In this document: positions 1-7,483 of the stretch, piece after piece
Layout of the letters: each line of letters opens with the position of its first letter
Numbering within the stretch: position 1 is the stretch's first letter
Assembly (NCBI GenBank): GCA_023250515.1
Contig: JAHFAO010000011.1
Location: 1-33,563, forward strand
Reading direction: 5' to 3'
Source: Deltaproteobacteria bacterium
Lineage (GTDB): Bacteria; Desulfobacterota; Binatia; UBA9968
DNA: 33,563 nucleotides
Position numbers and translations under genes: made by a program
Notes under the pieces: generated by a model
Database searches by the model: none
The model's input: only the letters and a program-made list of their open reading frames with translations
What the model was told of the DNA's origin: nothing

Positions 1-984
1 TCCAAAATTAGGATCTCTTCCCAGGGCTGTGACATTAGGGGTCGGCTCAGGCCTGGGATGCATTCAGATAACTGCCATGTACATCGCTCCCCGCAGGGAT
101 GTCAAGGCCTTTGCGGCTGGTGGCGTGAGCCGAAAGACATAGATCCAGCAAGGGGTTAAGCGGTCTTTCACAGGGGACCCCCCTATCCCTTCGCTTCAGT
201 GCCTCCTCGTCGGGAACTCTTAGCTGCTTGCTTCGGGCAGCATCGAAACTCGCCCGCCGAAAGACGTAGCGGGCTCGTGGGGTCCCCAGAAAGTACACTG
301 AGCAAAGCGAAGGACTTTTTGGGGTGAAGCCTTCGATGCTGCTTTTCCTCAGCTTCGCAGAGAGTTCCAGCGACTCGGAGTCAATCTTTCGCTCAGGGAC
401 AGGGAGGTCCCCTACTTCGGCCCTTCACCCCACCGAGGGCTCTGAGGGGGTGAGGCTGAAGACCGCAGACGTAGGAGCAGAAAGGTTCCCTGCGGGCCCT
501 GACTGTTGAAGTAAGCAGCCTCAGGGGTTGGGGAGTGGCCCTCAAGGCACCGGCCCATCGGCTGCGGGCGGAAGACTCGCCCCCGAGGAGCCGGTTTTAA
601 AAAAAATTTCCTAAGATTCGTCCGAGCACATACCATTGGCTCCCGCTAAGGGACAGGCCTCTCCACTTGGTAGCTTGCCCAGCTCATGGCAGCGGGTGAG
701 TTTCATGCAGTGGTGAACACCTACGGCCATATCCTGGCTCGCGAGAGAGAGAGGCGCGCCTGTTCAGTGGGTGTTGGTAGAGCCGGTGATTGTTTATCTC
801 CATCCAGTCGCCCTAGCTCGGCATGCCCCTCATCCCAACGCGGGAAAGCTCTTAATCAACTTTCTCCTGTCCAGTAGAAGGGCAAACGTTGTTGAGCACA
901 CAGGGAAGGATTCCAAGCCAAATTGCGCGCTATCTTTTTGAGCAAGTAGGAGGTTCCATGAAAAAGGAGGTGGGTTTTTGCAGC
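1..984. other. gene-poor region with no supported CDS
   Basis: I see no convincing gene in this stretch. Several short open frames exist on both strands, the longest being 83 codons on the minus strand (298 down to 47), but none has a recognisable domain or a clear ribosome binding site, and frames are open on both strands because the DNA is GC-rich. The part from about 410 to 610 is a repeat with a second copy near 17400-17580. The motif GGCTCCCGCT near 635 also recurs near 17697. A cryptic structured RNA or a decayed mobile element are both possible. Confidence 0.5.
410..610 (+). repeat. GC-rich intergenic repeat E1, copy 1
   Basis: Read on the plus strand, this segment shares a colinear series of short blocks with the reverse complement of 17400-17580: GTAGGAGCAG (471-480), GGCCCTGAC, CAGGGG, CTCAAGG followed by an AC, GGCGGAAG, CCCGAGGA and TTTTAA. 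Order and approximate spacing are kept, so this is homology and not shared composition. No open frame is common to both copies, which argues for a non-coding element such as a repeat or structured RNA. Ends are approximate. Confidence 0.5.
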
Positions 985-1983
985 CTATTTGCTCATTCCT
1001 TGACTCTCAATTTCCCTTTTAACCTCTCCGACATATTTGAGATTCAGAACCCTTTCAGGCGGAATTTCTTCTCTCATTTTCATGGGGATCCTCACATCAT
1101 ATTCCAAAACATTTTTTAGCCCTTCCCGAGATGGCAAACCGGGTACACCTTCCGGTAAAGCCCTAATGAAGCGTTTGACCCCCTCAATCACCATCGGTCG
1201 GCTTATATTTTTTAGCTGGAGTCGCTTCATGCCAACATCGGCCGCTTCCTCCGGCCTCTCCCGTATGAAGATGAGCGCCCGAATCATCGCCTTAAGCCAC
1301 CTTTTGATCTGGCTGGGGTTTTCAGCGATCTTTCTGTCGGTGGTCATGAAGCCTTGAAAAGGAAATGGAAACAAATCACCCAGATAGATTAATATCCGAA
1401 GCCCTTCCTTTTCGGCGATAACAGTGCTCCCGGGGTCTAAGGCCGTAGCCTGCACAGCATCTGTTTTAACCGCTGAGATTCTTGTGAGGGCGCTGGGGCC
1501 CATGGCTATCCTGGTTATATCTTTCGCTGAGAGCCCTTCGCGTTCCATTAACGTTGTCACGAGCGTATCCAGAGTATCGCCGATGGCTCCGATGGCAATT
1601 TTCTTCCCTTTAAGTTCTGATAGCTTGGTTATGCTGGGTCCAGTGACTAGATGCCAGGTGACCTTTTCTGTCTGGAACATTATCGCTTTGATCGGCGCCC
1701 CTTTTATTGCGGCGCGCATCCCGCTTCCTCCCGCGCCACTGTAATCAACGTCTCCGCTAAGAAGCGCAGCAATACCCGTGGGCCCCGGAATCACCACGGT
1801 TTCATTTTCCAAACCCTCGTCTTTGAAGAACCCTTTTTCCTCTGCAACATAGATGGAAAGGTAGTTCAAGCTTCCTGAGGGAGTGGACGTTCTAATCTTC
1901 TCCGCCTGGCCCTCAGCCCCATAGAGGCCTCCAAGACCTAAAAGCAATAGAAGGGTGAAAACACGGATTGGAGTTTTCTTCAT
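985..1983 (-). CDS. ABC transporter substrate-binding protein, NMT1/SsuA-like
   Basis: This is a 332-residue periplasmic solute-binding protein of the NMT1/thiaminepyrimidine-alkanesulfonate-nitrate (type 2 periplasmic fold) group. Residues 1-26 form a signal peptide with a basic n-region, a Leu-rich core and an AEGQA cleavage region. Family features are the early LNYLSIYVAEEKGFF segment, the GKKIAIG block where the first lobe is entered, and the GFMTTDRK segment in the second lobe. Such proteins capture a small organic ligand for an ABC importer, but no permease or ATPase lies nearby, so this is an orphan binding protein and the ligand cannot be read from sequence. Its ATG overlaps the stop of the upstream paralogue by 4 bases (ATGA), which implies translational coupling. 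It has the full C-terminal region that the upstream paralogue lacks. Confidence 0.85.
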   Translation of the reverse strand: MKKTPIRVFTLLLLLGLGGLYGAEGQAEKIRTSTPSGSLNYLSIYVAEEKGFFKDEGLENETVVIPGPTGIAALLSGDVDYSGAGGSGMRAAIKGAPIKAIMFQTEKVTWHLVTGPSITKLSELKGKKIAIGAIGDTLDTLVTTLMEREGLSAKDITRIAMGPSALTRISAVKTDAVQATALDPGSTVIAEKEGLRILIYLGDLFPFPFQGFMTTDRKIAENPSQIKRWLKAMIRALIFIRERPEEAADVGMKRLQLKNISRPMVIEGVKRFIRALPEGVPGLPSREGLKNVLEYDVRIPMKMREEIPPERVLNLKYVGEVKREIESQGMSK

Positions 1984-2798
1984 TTTCCACTCAGCTCCCG
2001 GCGCACCTCACGTTCAATGATCCCGACGGTCTCCTCGGAGCGCTCTCTGGCAAACGTCAGGCCTCTGTAAAGTGCCCTCAGAAACCGCTTTACTTGATCC
2101 CGCTGCTCCTTGAGGCGACGTTCGGTGGTGGCGAAACCGTTACTGGGAAATTCAATCTCGTCCCCCAAGAAGACCAGTTCATTAAACCCTTTCTGCTTGA
2201 GCACCACATTGTCGGGAGGGTTGGCGATGGTGGCGTCGATGGAGCCGGCTATGAGAGCTGCCACGCGAGTGCTGGGCAGGCCGATCATGATGAGCAGGAC
2301 GTCACGTTGGGGATCCAGGCCATGGTTGCTCAGCGATACGCGCGCGGCTAAGTCAGTGGTGCCGCCAAACCGACTGACGCCGATTTTCTTGCCCCTGAGT
2401 TCCGGCACCGACTTAATCTGGGGTTTGGCCATCAGGAAATAGTTGGGGAGGCGGGCGCTAAAGAATATCGCCTTAATGGGAGCGCCCCTTGCTCCCAAGC
2501 GCAGGGCAGAATCAGCTACGCCATGGTAATCGATCTCGCCGGTGAACAAGGCATTGTGCGCGATGTTGGGTAGCATCATTGGGATCTCTACCTCGATCCT
2601 TTCATCCTTGAAGAAACCTCGGTGGAGGGCGATAAAGAGCGGCAGATAACCCATGGACTTGGACGGTAGGGCAAGCTTGATCCGTTCCGCCCCGGAAGCT
2701 TCGCGCCTAGATTCGGTCGTTTGCCCATAAAGGTCAGGTGGGCCGGGGAGAAGCCAGAAGAGAAGGCTCAGTAAAGACATCAAAGTCTTCATGGTCAA
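1980..2798 (-). CDS. ABC transporter substrate-binding protein, NMT1-like, C-terminally short
   Basis: This 272-residue NMT1-like solute-binding protein is a paralogue of the one immediately downstream. The signal peptide covers about residues 1-25 (MTMKTLMSLLSLLFWLLPGP). Shared landmarks are the YLPLFIALHRGFFKDE start of the mature domain, GKKIGVSRFGG, and the GFATTERRLKE and RFLRALYRGLTFARER segments near the end. The protein then stops about 60 residues before the point where its neighbour ends, so the last helices of the usual fold are missing. The stop codon lies inside the start of the next gene (ATGA overlap at 1980-1983). A deletion that fused the two genes head to tail would explain both facts. 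Whether it still folds or binds ligand is uncertain. Confidence 0.8.
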   Translation of the reverse strand: MTMKTLMSLLSLLFWLLPGPPDLYGQTTESRREASGAERIKLALPSKSMGYLPLFIALHRGFFKDERIEVEIPMMLPNIAHNALFTGEIDYHGVADSALRLGARGAPIKAIFFSARLPNYFLMAKPQIKSVPELRGKKIGVSRFGGTTDLAARVSLSNHGLDPQRDVLLIMIGLPSTRVAALIAGSIDATIANPPDNVVLKQKGFNELVFLGDEIEFPSNGFATTERRLKEQRDQVKRFLRALYRGLTFARERSEETVGIIEREVRRELSGK

Positions 2799-2814
2799 GT
2801 TTAGGCCCCACTTT

Positions 2815-3522
2815 TCAAGACTGACGATCGATGAGGGGCAGCATCTCTTTTAGATTCCGGACTCGCGCGAAAGAGTCTGATGTGGCCCTGCCATTACGGT
2901 CCAGCAGCACGCCTGTCAAGCCAGCATTCCTGGCCCCTGCGGCATCTTTGTCCGGGCTGTCTCCTATATGCACGGCCTCTTCCGCTTTGAGGTGATGCAG
3001 CCCCAATGCTTTGTGGAATATCTCCGGTGCGGGCTTAGCGTAGCCAACCTGACTCGATATGACGACAGCATCAAACTGGGAGGCTATGCCAAGACCGTCA
3101 AGGATACCGAAGAGACGGGAGTCGAAATTTGAAATCACATCGAGGATAAATCCCCGCTCTCCCAAAGCCAGCAGCGTGTCCTCGGCCTCAGGATAGAGAG
3201 TCCAAGAATCGGCTTTACTAAAGTAACTGAAGAGGTCAGAGAAGTAGTCGTCGAAAAGGGCGAACCGTCCGTAAGGCTCGAAGATCCTCCTCACCAGCTC
3301 CTTCCACCATTGGCGCTCAAGGTCTTGGAGTTGCCGAGGCGGCGCGCCGGGAAATGCAAGGGGTGGAGCCGAGGAAAAGCAAGTACGAAACCGCTCACGG
3401 ATCTCTTCAGGTAAGACTTCCATGCCGTAGCTTTTTGCCAGTAGGGCATAACTTTCACCAACCGGTCGGACGGTTTTGATAAGCGTCCCGGCGGCATCAA
3501 AAAAGATCGCTTTCAAAGGCAT
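2815..3522 (-). CDS. HAD-family hydrolase, subfamily IA
   Basis: This 235-residue haloacid-dehalogenase-superfamily hydrolase has all four motifs. Motif I is FFDAAGTL with nucleophile Asp9; motif II is VISNF (Ser131); motif III is Lys163 in GYAKPAPEIF; motif IV is GDSPDKD (187-193). The cap between residues about 17 and 110 is helical, as in subfamily IA. The usual acid/base Asp two residues after the nucleophile (DxD) is Ala11, as in some dehalogenase-like and phosphonatase-like HADs, so ordinary phosphatase activity is not assured. It lies 16 bp upstream of the SBP gene pair on the same strand and may be co-transcribed, but no functional link is evident. The substrate is unknown. Confidence 0.85.
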   Translation of the reverse strand: MPLKAIFFDAAGTLIKTVRPVGESYALLAKSYGMEVLPEEIRERFRTCFSSAPPLAFPGAPPRQLQDLERQWWKELVRRIFEPYGRFALFDDYFSDLFSYFSKADSWTLYPEAEDTLLALGERGFILDVISNFDSRLFGILDGLGIASQFDAVVISSQVGYAKPAPEIFHKALGLHHLKAEEAVHIGDSPDKDAAGARNAGLTGVLLDRNGRATSDSFARVRNLKEMLPLIDRQS

Positions 3523-3535
3523 GATCAGGCTAGGC

Positions 3536-3660
3536 TAGAGGCATGAGGCTTGAGGCATAAGGCTAAAGCTGACCGATGACCGGTGACCGACGACCGGTCT
3601 CCCGTCTTCGGTCCTCTGTCATTCTGTTGCTGTTGCCTCCCGCCTGTCGCCTCACGACTT
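3536..3660. repeat. short-period intergenic repeats (GAGGC and GACCG words)
   Basis: Two word-like repeats stand in tandem in the divergent gap between the HAD gene and the nicotinamidase gene. The first is built on variants of GAGGCATGAGGC (3538-3570), the second on GACCGATGACCGGTGACCG (3569-3598). Near-complementary strings (TTCGGTCCTC, GTCGCCTCACG) follow at 3606-3657, so the region could fold back. Similar phrase-like intergenic repeats with other words occur elsewhere in the window. Confidence 0.5.
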
Positions 3661-3661
3661 G

Positions 3662-3697
3662 TTGTAACGGTCTTATCTTCCATTATAATGGAAGACG
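3662..3697 (+). promoter_or_regulatory. pncA promoter with perfect palindrome over the -10
   Basis: TTGTAA (3662-3667) and TATAAT (3684-3689), 16 bp apart, fit a sigma-70-type promoter. The -10 ends only 8 bases before the ATG at 3698, so transcription would start one or two bases before the start codon and give a leaderless mRNA. A perfect 20-bp palindrome, TCTTCCATTATAATGGAAGA (3676-3695), covers the -10 completely, which is the geometry of an operator for a dimeric repressor. The palindrome is directly visible. Promoter activity and repression are inferred. Confidence 0.5.
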
Positions 3698-4273
3698 ATG
3701 CAAGGCAAACCTGCTCTTCTGATCGTCGATGTTCAGAACGACTTCTGTCCCGGAGGGGCGCTTCCGGTTGCGGACGGGGATAAAGTTGTCCCTGTGCTAA
3801 ACCGCTATATCGAGAGATTCAAAACAGCCGATCTGCCGATCTTCGCCACGCGCGACTGGCATCCCGAGAAGACCAGCCACTTCAAAGCCTACGGCGGTCT
3901 CTGGCCTCCGCATTGCATTCAAGGAACAAAAGGGGCTGAATTCCGTCCCGACCTTAAACTTCCGGCGGACGCGGTGATTGTTTCGGCGGGCATGGGCCCG
4001 GATGAGGATGGCTATTCTGGATTTCAGGGGAGAGATGCTCGGGGAGTAAGCTTAGCTGACCTTTTACGCCAGCGTGGCGTGGAGCGTCTATTTGTGGGTG
4101 GCCTGGCCACGGATTATTGCGTCAAACATACGGTCCTCGACGGGCTTAAAGAGGGATTTCAAGTAGTCTTACTTGAGGACGCCATCAGAGGCGTTGACAT
4201 CAAGGCAGGAGATTCTGAGCGGGCCGTCGCGGAGATGGTCCGGGCAGGTGCAGAGAAGGTACGAGATCTCTGA
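3698..4273 (+). CDS. pncA: nicotinamidase (PncA-type cysteine hydrolase)
   Basis: The 191-residue protein belongs to the isochorismatase-like hydrolases and is closest to nicotinamidase/pyrazinamidase, which deamidates nicotinamide to nicotinate for NAD salvage. Visible features are LLIVDVQNDFCPGGAL with catalytic Asp11, the metal site DWHPEKTSHF (Asp53, His55, His61), WPPHCIQGT, and the nucleophile Cys141 in GLATDYCVKHT with the preceding cis-peptide region. The oddity is at the third catalytic position. Where E. coli PncA has Lys in HKGENP, this protein has Ala97 in SAGMGPDEDGYSGF; the codon is GCG. Activity may therefore be reduced or changed. The ATG follows a palindromic promoter by 8 bases. 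The stop codon lies inside the left inverted repeat of the element at 4264-4392. Confidence 0.88.
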   Translation: MQGKPALLIVDVQNDFCPGGALPVADGDKVVPVLNRYIERFKTADLPIFATRDWHPEKTSHFKAYGGLWPPHCIQGTKGAEFRPDLKLPADAVIVSAGMGPDEDGYSGFQGRDARGVSLADLLRQRGVERLFVGGLATDYCVKHTVLDGLKEGFQVVLLEDAIRGVDIKAGDSERAVAEMVRAGAEKVRDL

Positions 4274-4392
4274 AAAAGTCCTATCTGTGCTTCGACATGC
4301 TCAGCGCGAACGGTTGTTTCTTAGAACTTCACACGCTTATCCGGTCACCCTGAGCGTGTTGAAGGGTGGCCAATGAGCTTTTCAGAGATTCT
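4264..4392. repeat. MITE-like element with terminal inverted repeats
   Basis: The segment is bounded by AGATCTCTGAAAAAG (4264-4278) and the inverse of AGAATCTCTGAAAAGC (4377-4392). Inside, CTTCGACATGCTCAG (about 4290-4304) is nearly the inverse complement of CTGAGCGTGTTGAAGG (4350-4365). The whole element would fold as a nested hairpin. It has no coding capacity and resembles widespread interspersed repeats of the CCCTGAGCTTGTCGAAGGG type. It begins within the last codons of pncA and supplies the stop codon. Confidence 0.65.
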
Positions 4393-4440
4393 AAAGTAGG
4401 AAGCTTTAACAAGCGCTCTTGCCAAGAAAAGAAAGATTGC

Positions 4441-5292
4441 ATGACTGAAAGATTTTTCGAGCCTGAGAGCGCACTCTGGCGGGTGGACCGCGAGATGATT
4501 CTGCTCCTAGGTGGAGGCCGGGCCTTGTTAATGCAGATTGCTCATCCCAAGATTGCTGAAGGGGTGGCTGACCACAGTCGATTTAGGGAAGATCCTATTG
4601 GCCGCTTGTATCAGACGATGAATTCGATGTGGTCGATCATATTTGATGAGGCTCCAGAGGCAGAAGCTTCTCTCCAGCGGATAAAACAGATTCACCGGCG
4701 GGTCCAAGGGGTGATTAAACAAGGCGATGTTCTACGAGCAGGGATTCCCTATGATGCACAAGATCCAGATCTTCTCCTGTGGGTGCATGCCACGTTGGTC
4801 GATTCCGCCATCGTGACGTACGAGCTTTTGGTCAGGCCACTATCCGTCCAGGAGAAGCGCCAATACTACGATGAGACCAAGAGGCTTGCCCTTCTGTTTG
4901 AGGTGCCGGAGGATAAAACGCCGGCTTCACTCGAAGCCTTCAATCACTATATGAGTGAAATGATCGGCTCCGATACCATTTCTGTCGGTTCCGCAGCACG
5001 CGCCATTGCCAAAGAAATTCTCTACCCCCGGCCGTTAATTCTTAAACTAGGGGGTCCCTTGTCAGCGTTGATCACGATTGGACTGCTGGCGCCGAAGCTG
5101 CGCCAGGAGTATGGGCTAACGTGGAATAAGGGAAAGGAAGGAATGTTGCAGCTCCTTGCCAGTTTGGTCCGGGCGCTTCTCCCTTTCGTCCCTCCAGTGC
5201 TCCGTATCGTTCCCCATGCGCGGGCTGCTCAAGAGAGAGCGGTTCCAGTCTTTAGGAGAGACGCCATACAAGCGGAGAGGAGTCGTCGCTAG
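4441..5292 (+). CDS. oxygenase MpaB/rubber-oxygenase family protein (DUF2236)
   Basis: The 283-residue protein matches the DUF2236 family (ER-bound oxygenase MpaB / latex clearing protein catalytic domain), a helical fold that in characterised members binds haem b and carries out oxidative cleavage. Family signatures are FEPESALWRVDREMILLLGGGRALLMQ at the start, AHPKIAEGVADHSRFREDPIGRLYQT (35-60), and LLLWVHATLVDS with His116, a candidate haem ligand. I chose the ATG at 4441 over a GTG at 4366 because the extra 25 residues come from the upstream repeat element and because family members begin near this point. A weak AAAGA precedes the ATG. The substrate is unknown. Confidence 0.8.
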   Translation: MTERFFEPESALWRVDREMILLLGGGRALLMQIAHPKIAEGVADHSRFREDPIGRLYQTMNSMWSIIFDEAPEAEASLQRIKQIHRRVQGVIKQGDVLRAGIPYDAQDPDLLLWVHATLVDSAIVTYELLVRPLSVQEKRQYYDETKRLALLFEVPEDKTPASLEAFNHYMSEMIGSDTISVGSAARAIAKEILYPRPLILKLGGPLSALITIGLLAPKLRQEYGLTWNKGKEGMLQLLASLVRALLPFVPPVLRIVPHARAAQERAVPVFRRDAIQAERSRR

Positions 5293-5341
5293 AAAGGGAG
5301 CAGCCCGAATCCGCTAAAAAAGAGAGTTAGAGAGGGAAATC

Positions 5342-6145
5342 GTGAGTGTTCAGAATCATTTTTCTGAAGAAGTTAAGACTGCAGAAAAGGCAGCCAGGGA
5401 GGCGGGATGGATTATCATGGACTTATACGGCAAAGACTATCGTATAGAAGAAAAGGGGAAGGGCAATCCCGTGACCACAGCGGACTTGGAGGCCAATCGT
5501 AAGATCCGAGAGATCATTCTGGGAAGTTATCCTGAGGATGGATGGCTCTCCGAAGAGGATAAGGACAATCTGCAGAGGATCGAGGCCTCGCGAGTGTGGG
5601 TAGTCGACCCTATAGACGGGACCAAAGAGTTTATTGCAGGGGTCCCTCAGTTCGCCGTTTCCATAGGCTTGGTTATGGGGGGACAGCCAATACTGGGGGT
5701 GGTTTACAACCCGGCGGAAGAGAAGCTCTACCGGGCCGTCAAAGGTTATGGGGCTCTGCTTAATGGCCGTCCGATTCGTGTCTCTTTGCGAGAAGAGGTG
5801 CAAGGGGCTTCCCTGTTGGTCAGCCGTTCTGAACCGCGGCGCAAGTTTCAATTATTCGCCGATCTCTGTCGCTTAGAGCCGGTGGGAAGCATCGCGTACC
5901 GCTTGGCTCGGGTAGCCGCGGGAGAGGGGGATGGAACTTTGACATTTCGATCGCTCCACGAGTGGGATGTCTGTGCCGGCGTGGTGATCGTGGAGGAGGC
6001 AGGAGGTGTGGTCGTGGATGGGAATGGGAAGGGGCTAGTTTTTAATCGACGAGATACCTCGTACCGAGGAATCGTTGCCTCCAACGAAATCCTGACTCGA
6101 GCCCTGCAGGGAATGTTGGCAGAAGTTCTGAATGGTAAAAGGTGA
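5342..6145 (+). CDS. inositol monophosphatase family protein (CysQ-like)
   Basis: The 267-residue enzyme belongs to the Mg-dependent, Li-sensitive phosphatase superfamily (inositol monophosphatase, CysQ 3'(2'),5'-bisphosphate nucleotidase). Metal and catalytic motifs are all present: NPVTTADLEANRKI (42-55), SEED/Glu71-72, DPIDGTKEF (89-97), and WDVCAG (208-213). The KEFI sequence after DPIDGT is typical of CysQ and histidinol-phosphatase-like members more than of SuhB. The start is a GTG preceded by AGAGGGAAATC. Its stop overlaps an upstream alternative GTG of the next gene, consistent with an operon. The exact substrate (PAP, inositol phosphate or histidinol phosphate) cannot be decided from sequence. 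Confidence 0.85.
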   Translation: MSVQNHFSEEVKTAEKAAREAGWIIMDLYGKDYRIEEKGKGNPVTTADLEANRKIREIILGSYPEDGWLSEEDKDNLQRIEASRVWVVDPIDGTKEFIAGVPQFAVSIGLVMGGQPILGVVYNPAEEKLYRAVKGYGALLNGRPIRVSLREEVQGASLLVSRSEPRRKFQLFADLCRLEPVGSIAYRLARVAAGEGDGTLTFRSLHEWDVCAGVVIVEEAGGVVVDGNGKGLVFNRRDTSYRGIVASNEILTRALQGMLAEVLNGKR

Positions 6146-6186
6146 ATTTTTTCTTAACTTGGTTATCGTGCATCATTGGTGCGGCA

Positions 6187-6510
6187 ATGGCCCGGTGTGC
6201 TTACTGCGGAGAGCGAGGAGGTTTTTGGTCGAGGATTTGCAAGGATTGCAAGAAGCTTCTGGCTCGGGTTCATGAGCTGCGGGGTCAGGTGGGATATGGA
6301 GAGTTTCTGGATGAGCTCGAGAGGACCGGTGTCTCCAAGGAGAAGATCATGGTTTTTCTCAAGGCGGATCCAGATGGCAAGGGAAGTATCCAGGACCAGG
6401 TGACGGCAGAGATGACCAGCGAGCTGATGAAGGTCATGGGTCTAAAAGGAAGCCAGACGCCCCAGGATGTAAAGCGAATCCGGGAACTAACCTCGAAAGA
6501 CTCCAAGTAG
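6187..6510 (+). CDS. small zinc-ribbon protein of unknown function
   Basis: This 107-residue protein begins MARCAYCGERGG and has a CxxC-14-CxxC pattern (Cys4, Cys7, Cys20?, Cys23-type spacing), which looks like a zinc ribbon, followed by a helical region (VGYGEFLDELERTGVSKEKI). I do not recognise a function. It sits directly downstream of the CysQ-like gene and upstream of the Rieske pair on the same strand. An alternative GTG start at 6142 overlaps the previous stop (GTGA) and would add 15 mostly hydrophobic residues. I prefer the ATG because the zinc ribbon then starts at the N-terminus, but neither start has a strong ribosome binding site. Confidence 0.65.
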   Translation: MARCAYCGERGGFWSRICKDCKKLLARVHELRGQVGYGEFLDELERTGVSKEKIMVFLKADPDGKGSIQDQVTAEMTSELMKVMGLKGSQTPQDVKRIRELTSKDSK

Positions 6511-6535
6511 TTAATCGTATATTCGTGAAGGTGCC

Positions 6536-6574
6536 ATCAACGAATAACGAATAGCCGATAACGAGTAACGATAA
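6536..6574. repeat. short-period AACGAATAACG repeat
   Basis: The words AACGAATAACGAAT, CGATAACGAGTAACGATAA follow one another just before the first Rieske gene. The same word family occurs at 20701-20760, upstream of the first secreted paralogue. It leaves only AAGAG as a possible ribosome binding site before the ATG at 6579. Confidence 0.6.
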
Positions 6575-6578
6575 GAGC

Positions 6579-7058
6579 ATGGCCTTAACCATCTACCTTT
6601 CTCTCTTTTTTCTCTGCCTTTACCTTTTAGGGCTGATCCTGCGCAGGGTTCTCTTTCTCCGGCATAAGGTTAGAATGGAACGGCAGAGTAGATTGGGTGG
6701 AAGGGTCATCGCCCGGGTCGATGAGATGCAGCCGGGCTCGGTCAGGAAATTTTGGCTGATCTGTCAGAAATATCGGGTCGATGGGTTCCTGATCAATTAC
6801 CAAGGGAAGTTTCACGCCTATATCAATCGCTGCCGTCACATGACCACTCCACTGGATTTCGTCCGCTATCAGTTTTTTACCGAAGATGGCCGGCACCTCA
6901 TTTGCATGACCCATGGCGCCATCTATGCGCCGGACTCAGGACTCTGCGTGGACGGGCCCTGTAAGGGGCTCTCTCTTTATCGACTTCCAGTTCTTGTAGA
7001 CCAAGGAGAAGTGTTGGTCGCTTGTCCCTCGGGAGACCTTTCCTTCTTAGCCGATTGA
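6579..7058 (+). CDS. membrane-anchored Rieske [2Fe-2S] protein
   Basis: The 159-residue protein has an N-terminal transmembrane segment (about residues 3-27, LSLFFLCLYLLGLILRRVLF) followed by a basic stretch and a Rieske-type domain. The cluster ligands are Cys85 and His87 (NRCRHMT) and Cys109 and His112 (CMTHG), with the family pattern CxH...CxxH. The YAPDSGLCVDGPCKG segment corresponds to the region that closes the cluster-binding loops. Such single-domain proteins act as electron carriers or components of oxygenase systems. A second Rieske protein starts immediately downstream, so the two probably share a pathway. No oxygenase alpha subunit or cytochrome bc partner is in the window. Confidence 0.82.
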   Translation: MALTIYLSLFFLCLYLLGLILRRVLFLRHKVRMERQSRLGGRVIARVDEMQPGSVRKFWLICQKYRVDGFLINYQGKFHAYINRCRHMTTPLDFVRYQFFTEDGRHLICMTHGAIYAPDSGLCVDGPCKGLSLYRLPVLVDQGEVLVACPSGDLSFLAD

Positions 7059-7065
7059 GGTGAAG

Positions 7066-7464
7066 ATGATGGGACGGGGCATGAACAGGAAACAACGCAG
7101 GGGCAAGGTCGTGGCTCGAGCCGGTGAGCTTTCGCACGGGATGACCAAGAAGTTTCATCTTAGATGCCAGGGAAACACGATTGAGGCTCTACTGGTTAAC
7201 TACGAAGGGAATATCTACGCTTATGTCAATCGCTGTTGTCACCTTCCCTTGTCGATGGATTGGGTAGATAACCATTTCTTTACGGAGAACAAGCGTTATC
7301 TCATCTGTGCCAACCACGGCGCCACTTATGAGCCGGCTACCGGAGAATGTATTTGGGGTCCCTGCTTCGGTGCTTTTCTCCAGGGCATACCGCTAGAGGT
7401 TAGCGACGGAAAAATTCTTGCCTTTTGTCCCGAAGAGGAAGATAAGGAGAGGGATGTCCTCTGA
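7066..7464 (+). CDS. soluble Rieske [2Fe-2S] protein
   Basis: The 132-residue protein is a paralogue of the preceding one without its membrane anchor. Cluster ligands are Cys57/His59 (NRCCHLP) and Cys81/His84 (CANHG). The two proteins align over the NYxGxxxAYxNRC block, the FFTE(D/N) segment, and the TYEPATGECIWGPC segment after the second ligand pair. GAGG at 7057-7060 fits the ATG at 7066 or 7069; a GTG at 7060 overlaps that signal and is less likely. The gene starts 7 bases after the stop of its neighbour, so the two are surely co-transcribed. An anchored donor with a soluble shuttle is a reasonable inference. Confidence 0.82.
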   Translation: MMGRGMNRKQRRGKVVARAGELSHGMTKKFHLRCQGNTIEALLVNYEGNIYAYVNRCCHLPLSMDWVDNHFFTENKRYLICANHGATYEPATGECIWGPCFGAFLQGIPLEVSDGKILAFCPEEEDKERDVL

Positions 7465-7483
7465 GATTTATCTAGAACAGAGT

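Noticed and set aside
47..298. 83-codon minus-strand open frame near the left edge
   Set aside because: No domain, no ribosome binding site and GC-rich low-stop DNA on both strands; not enough to call a gene.
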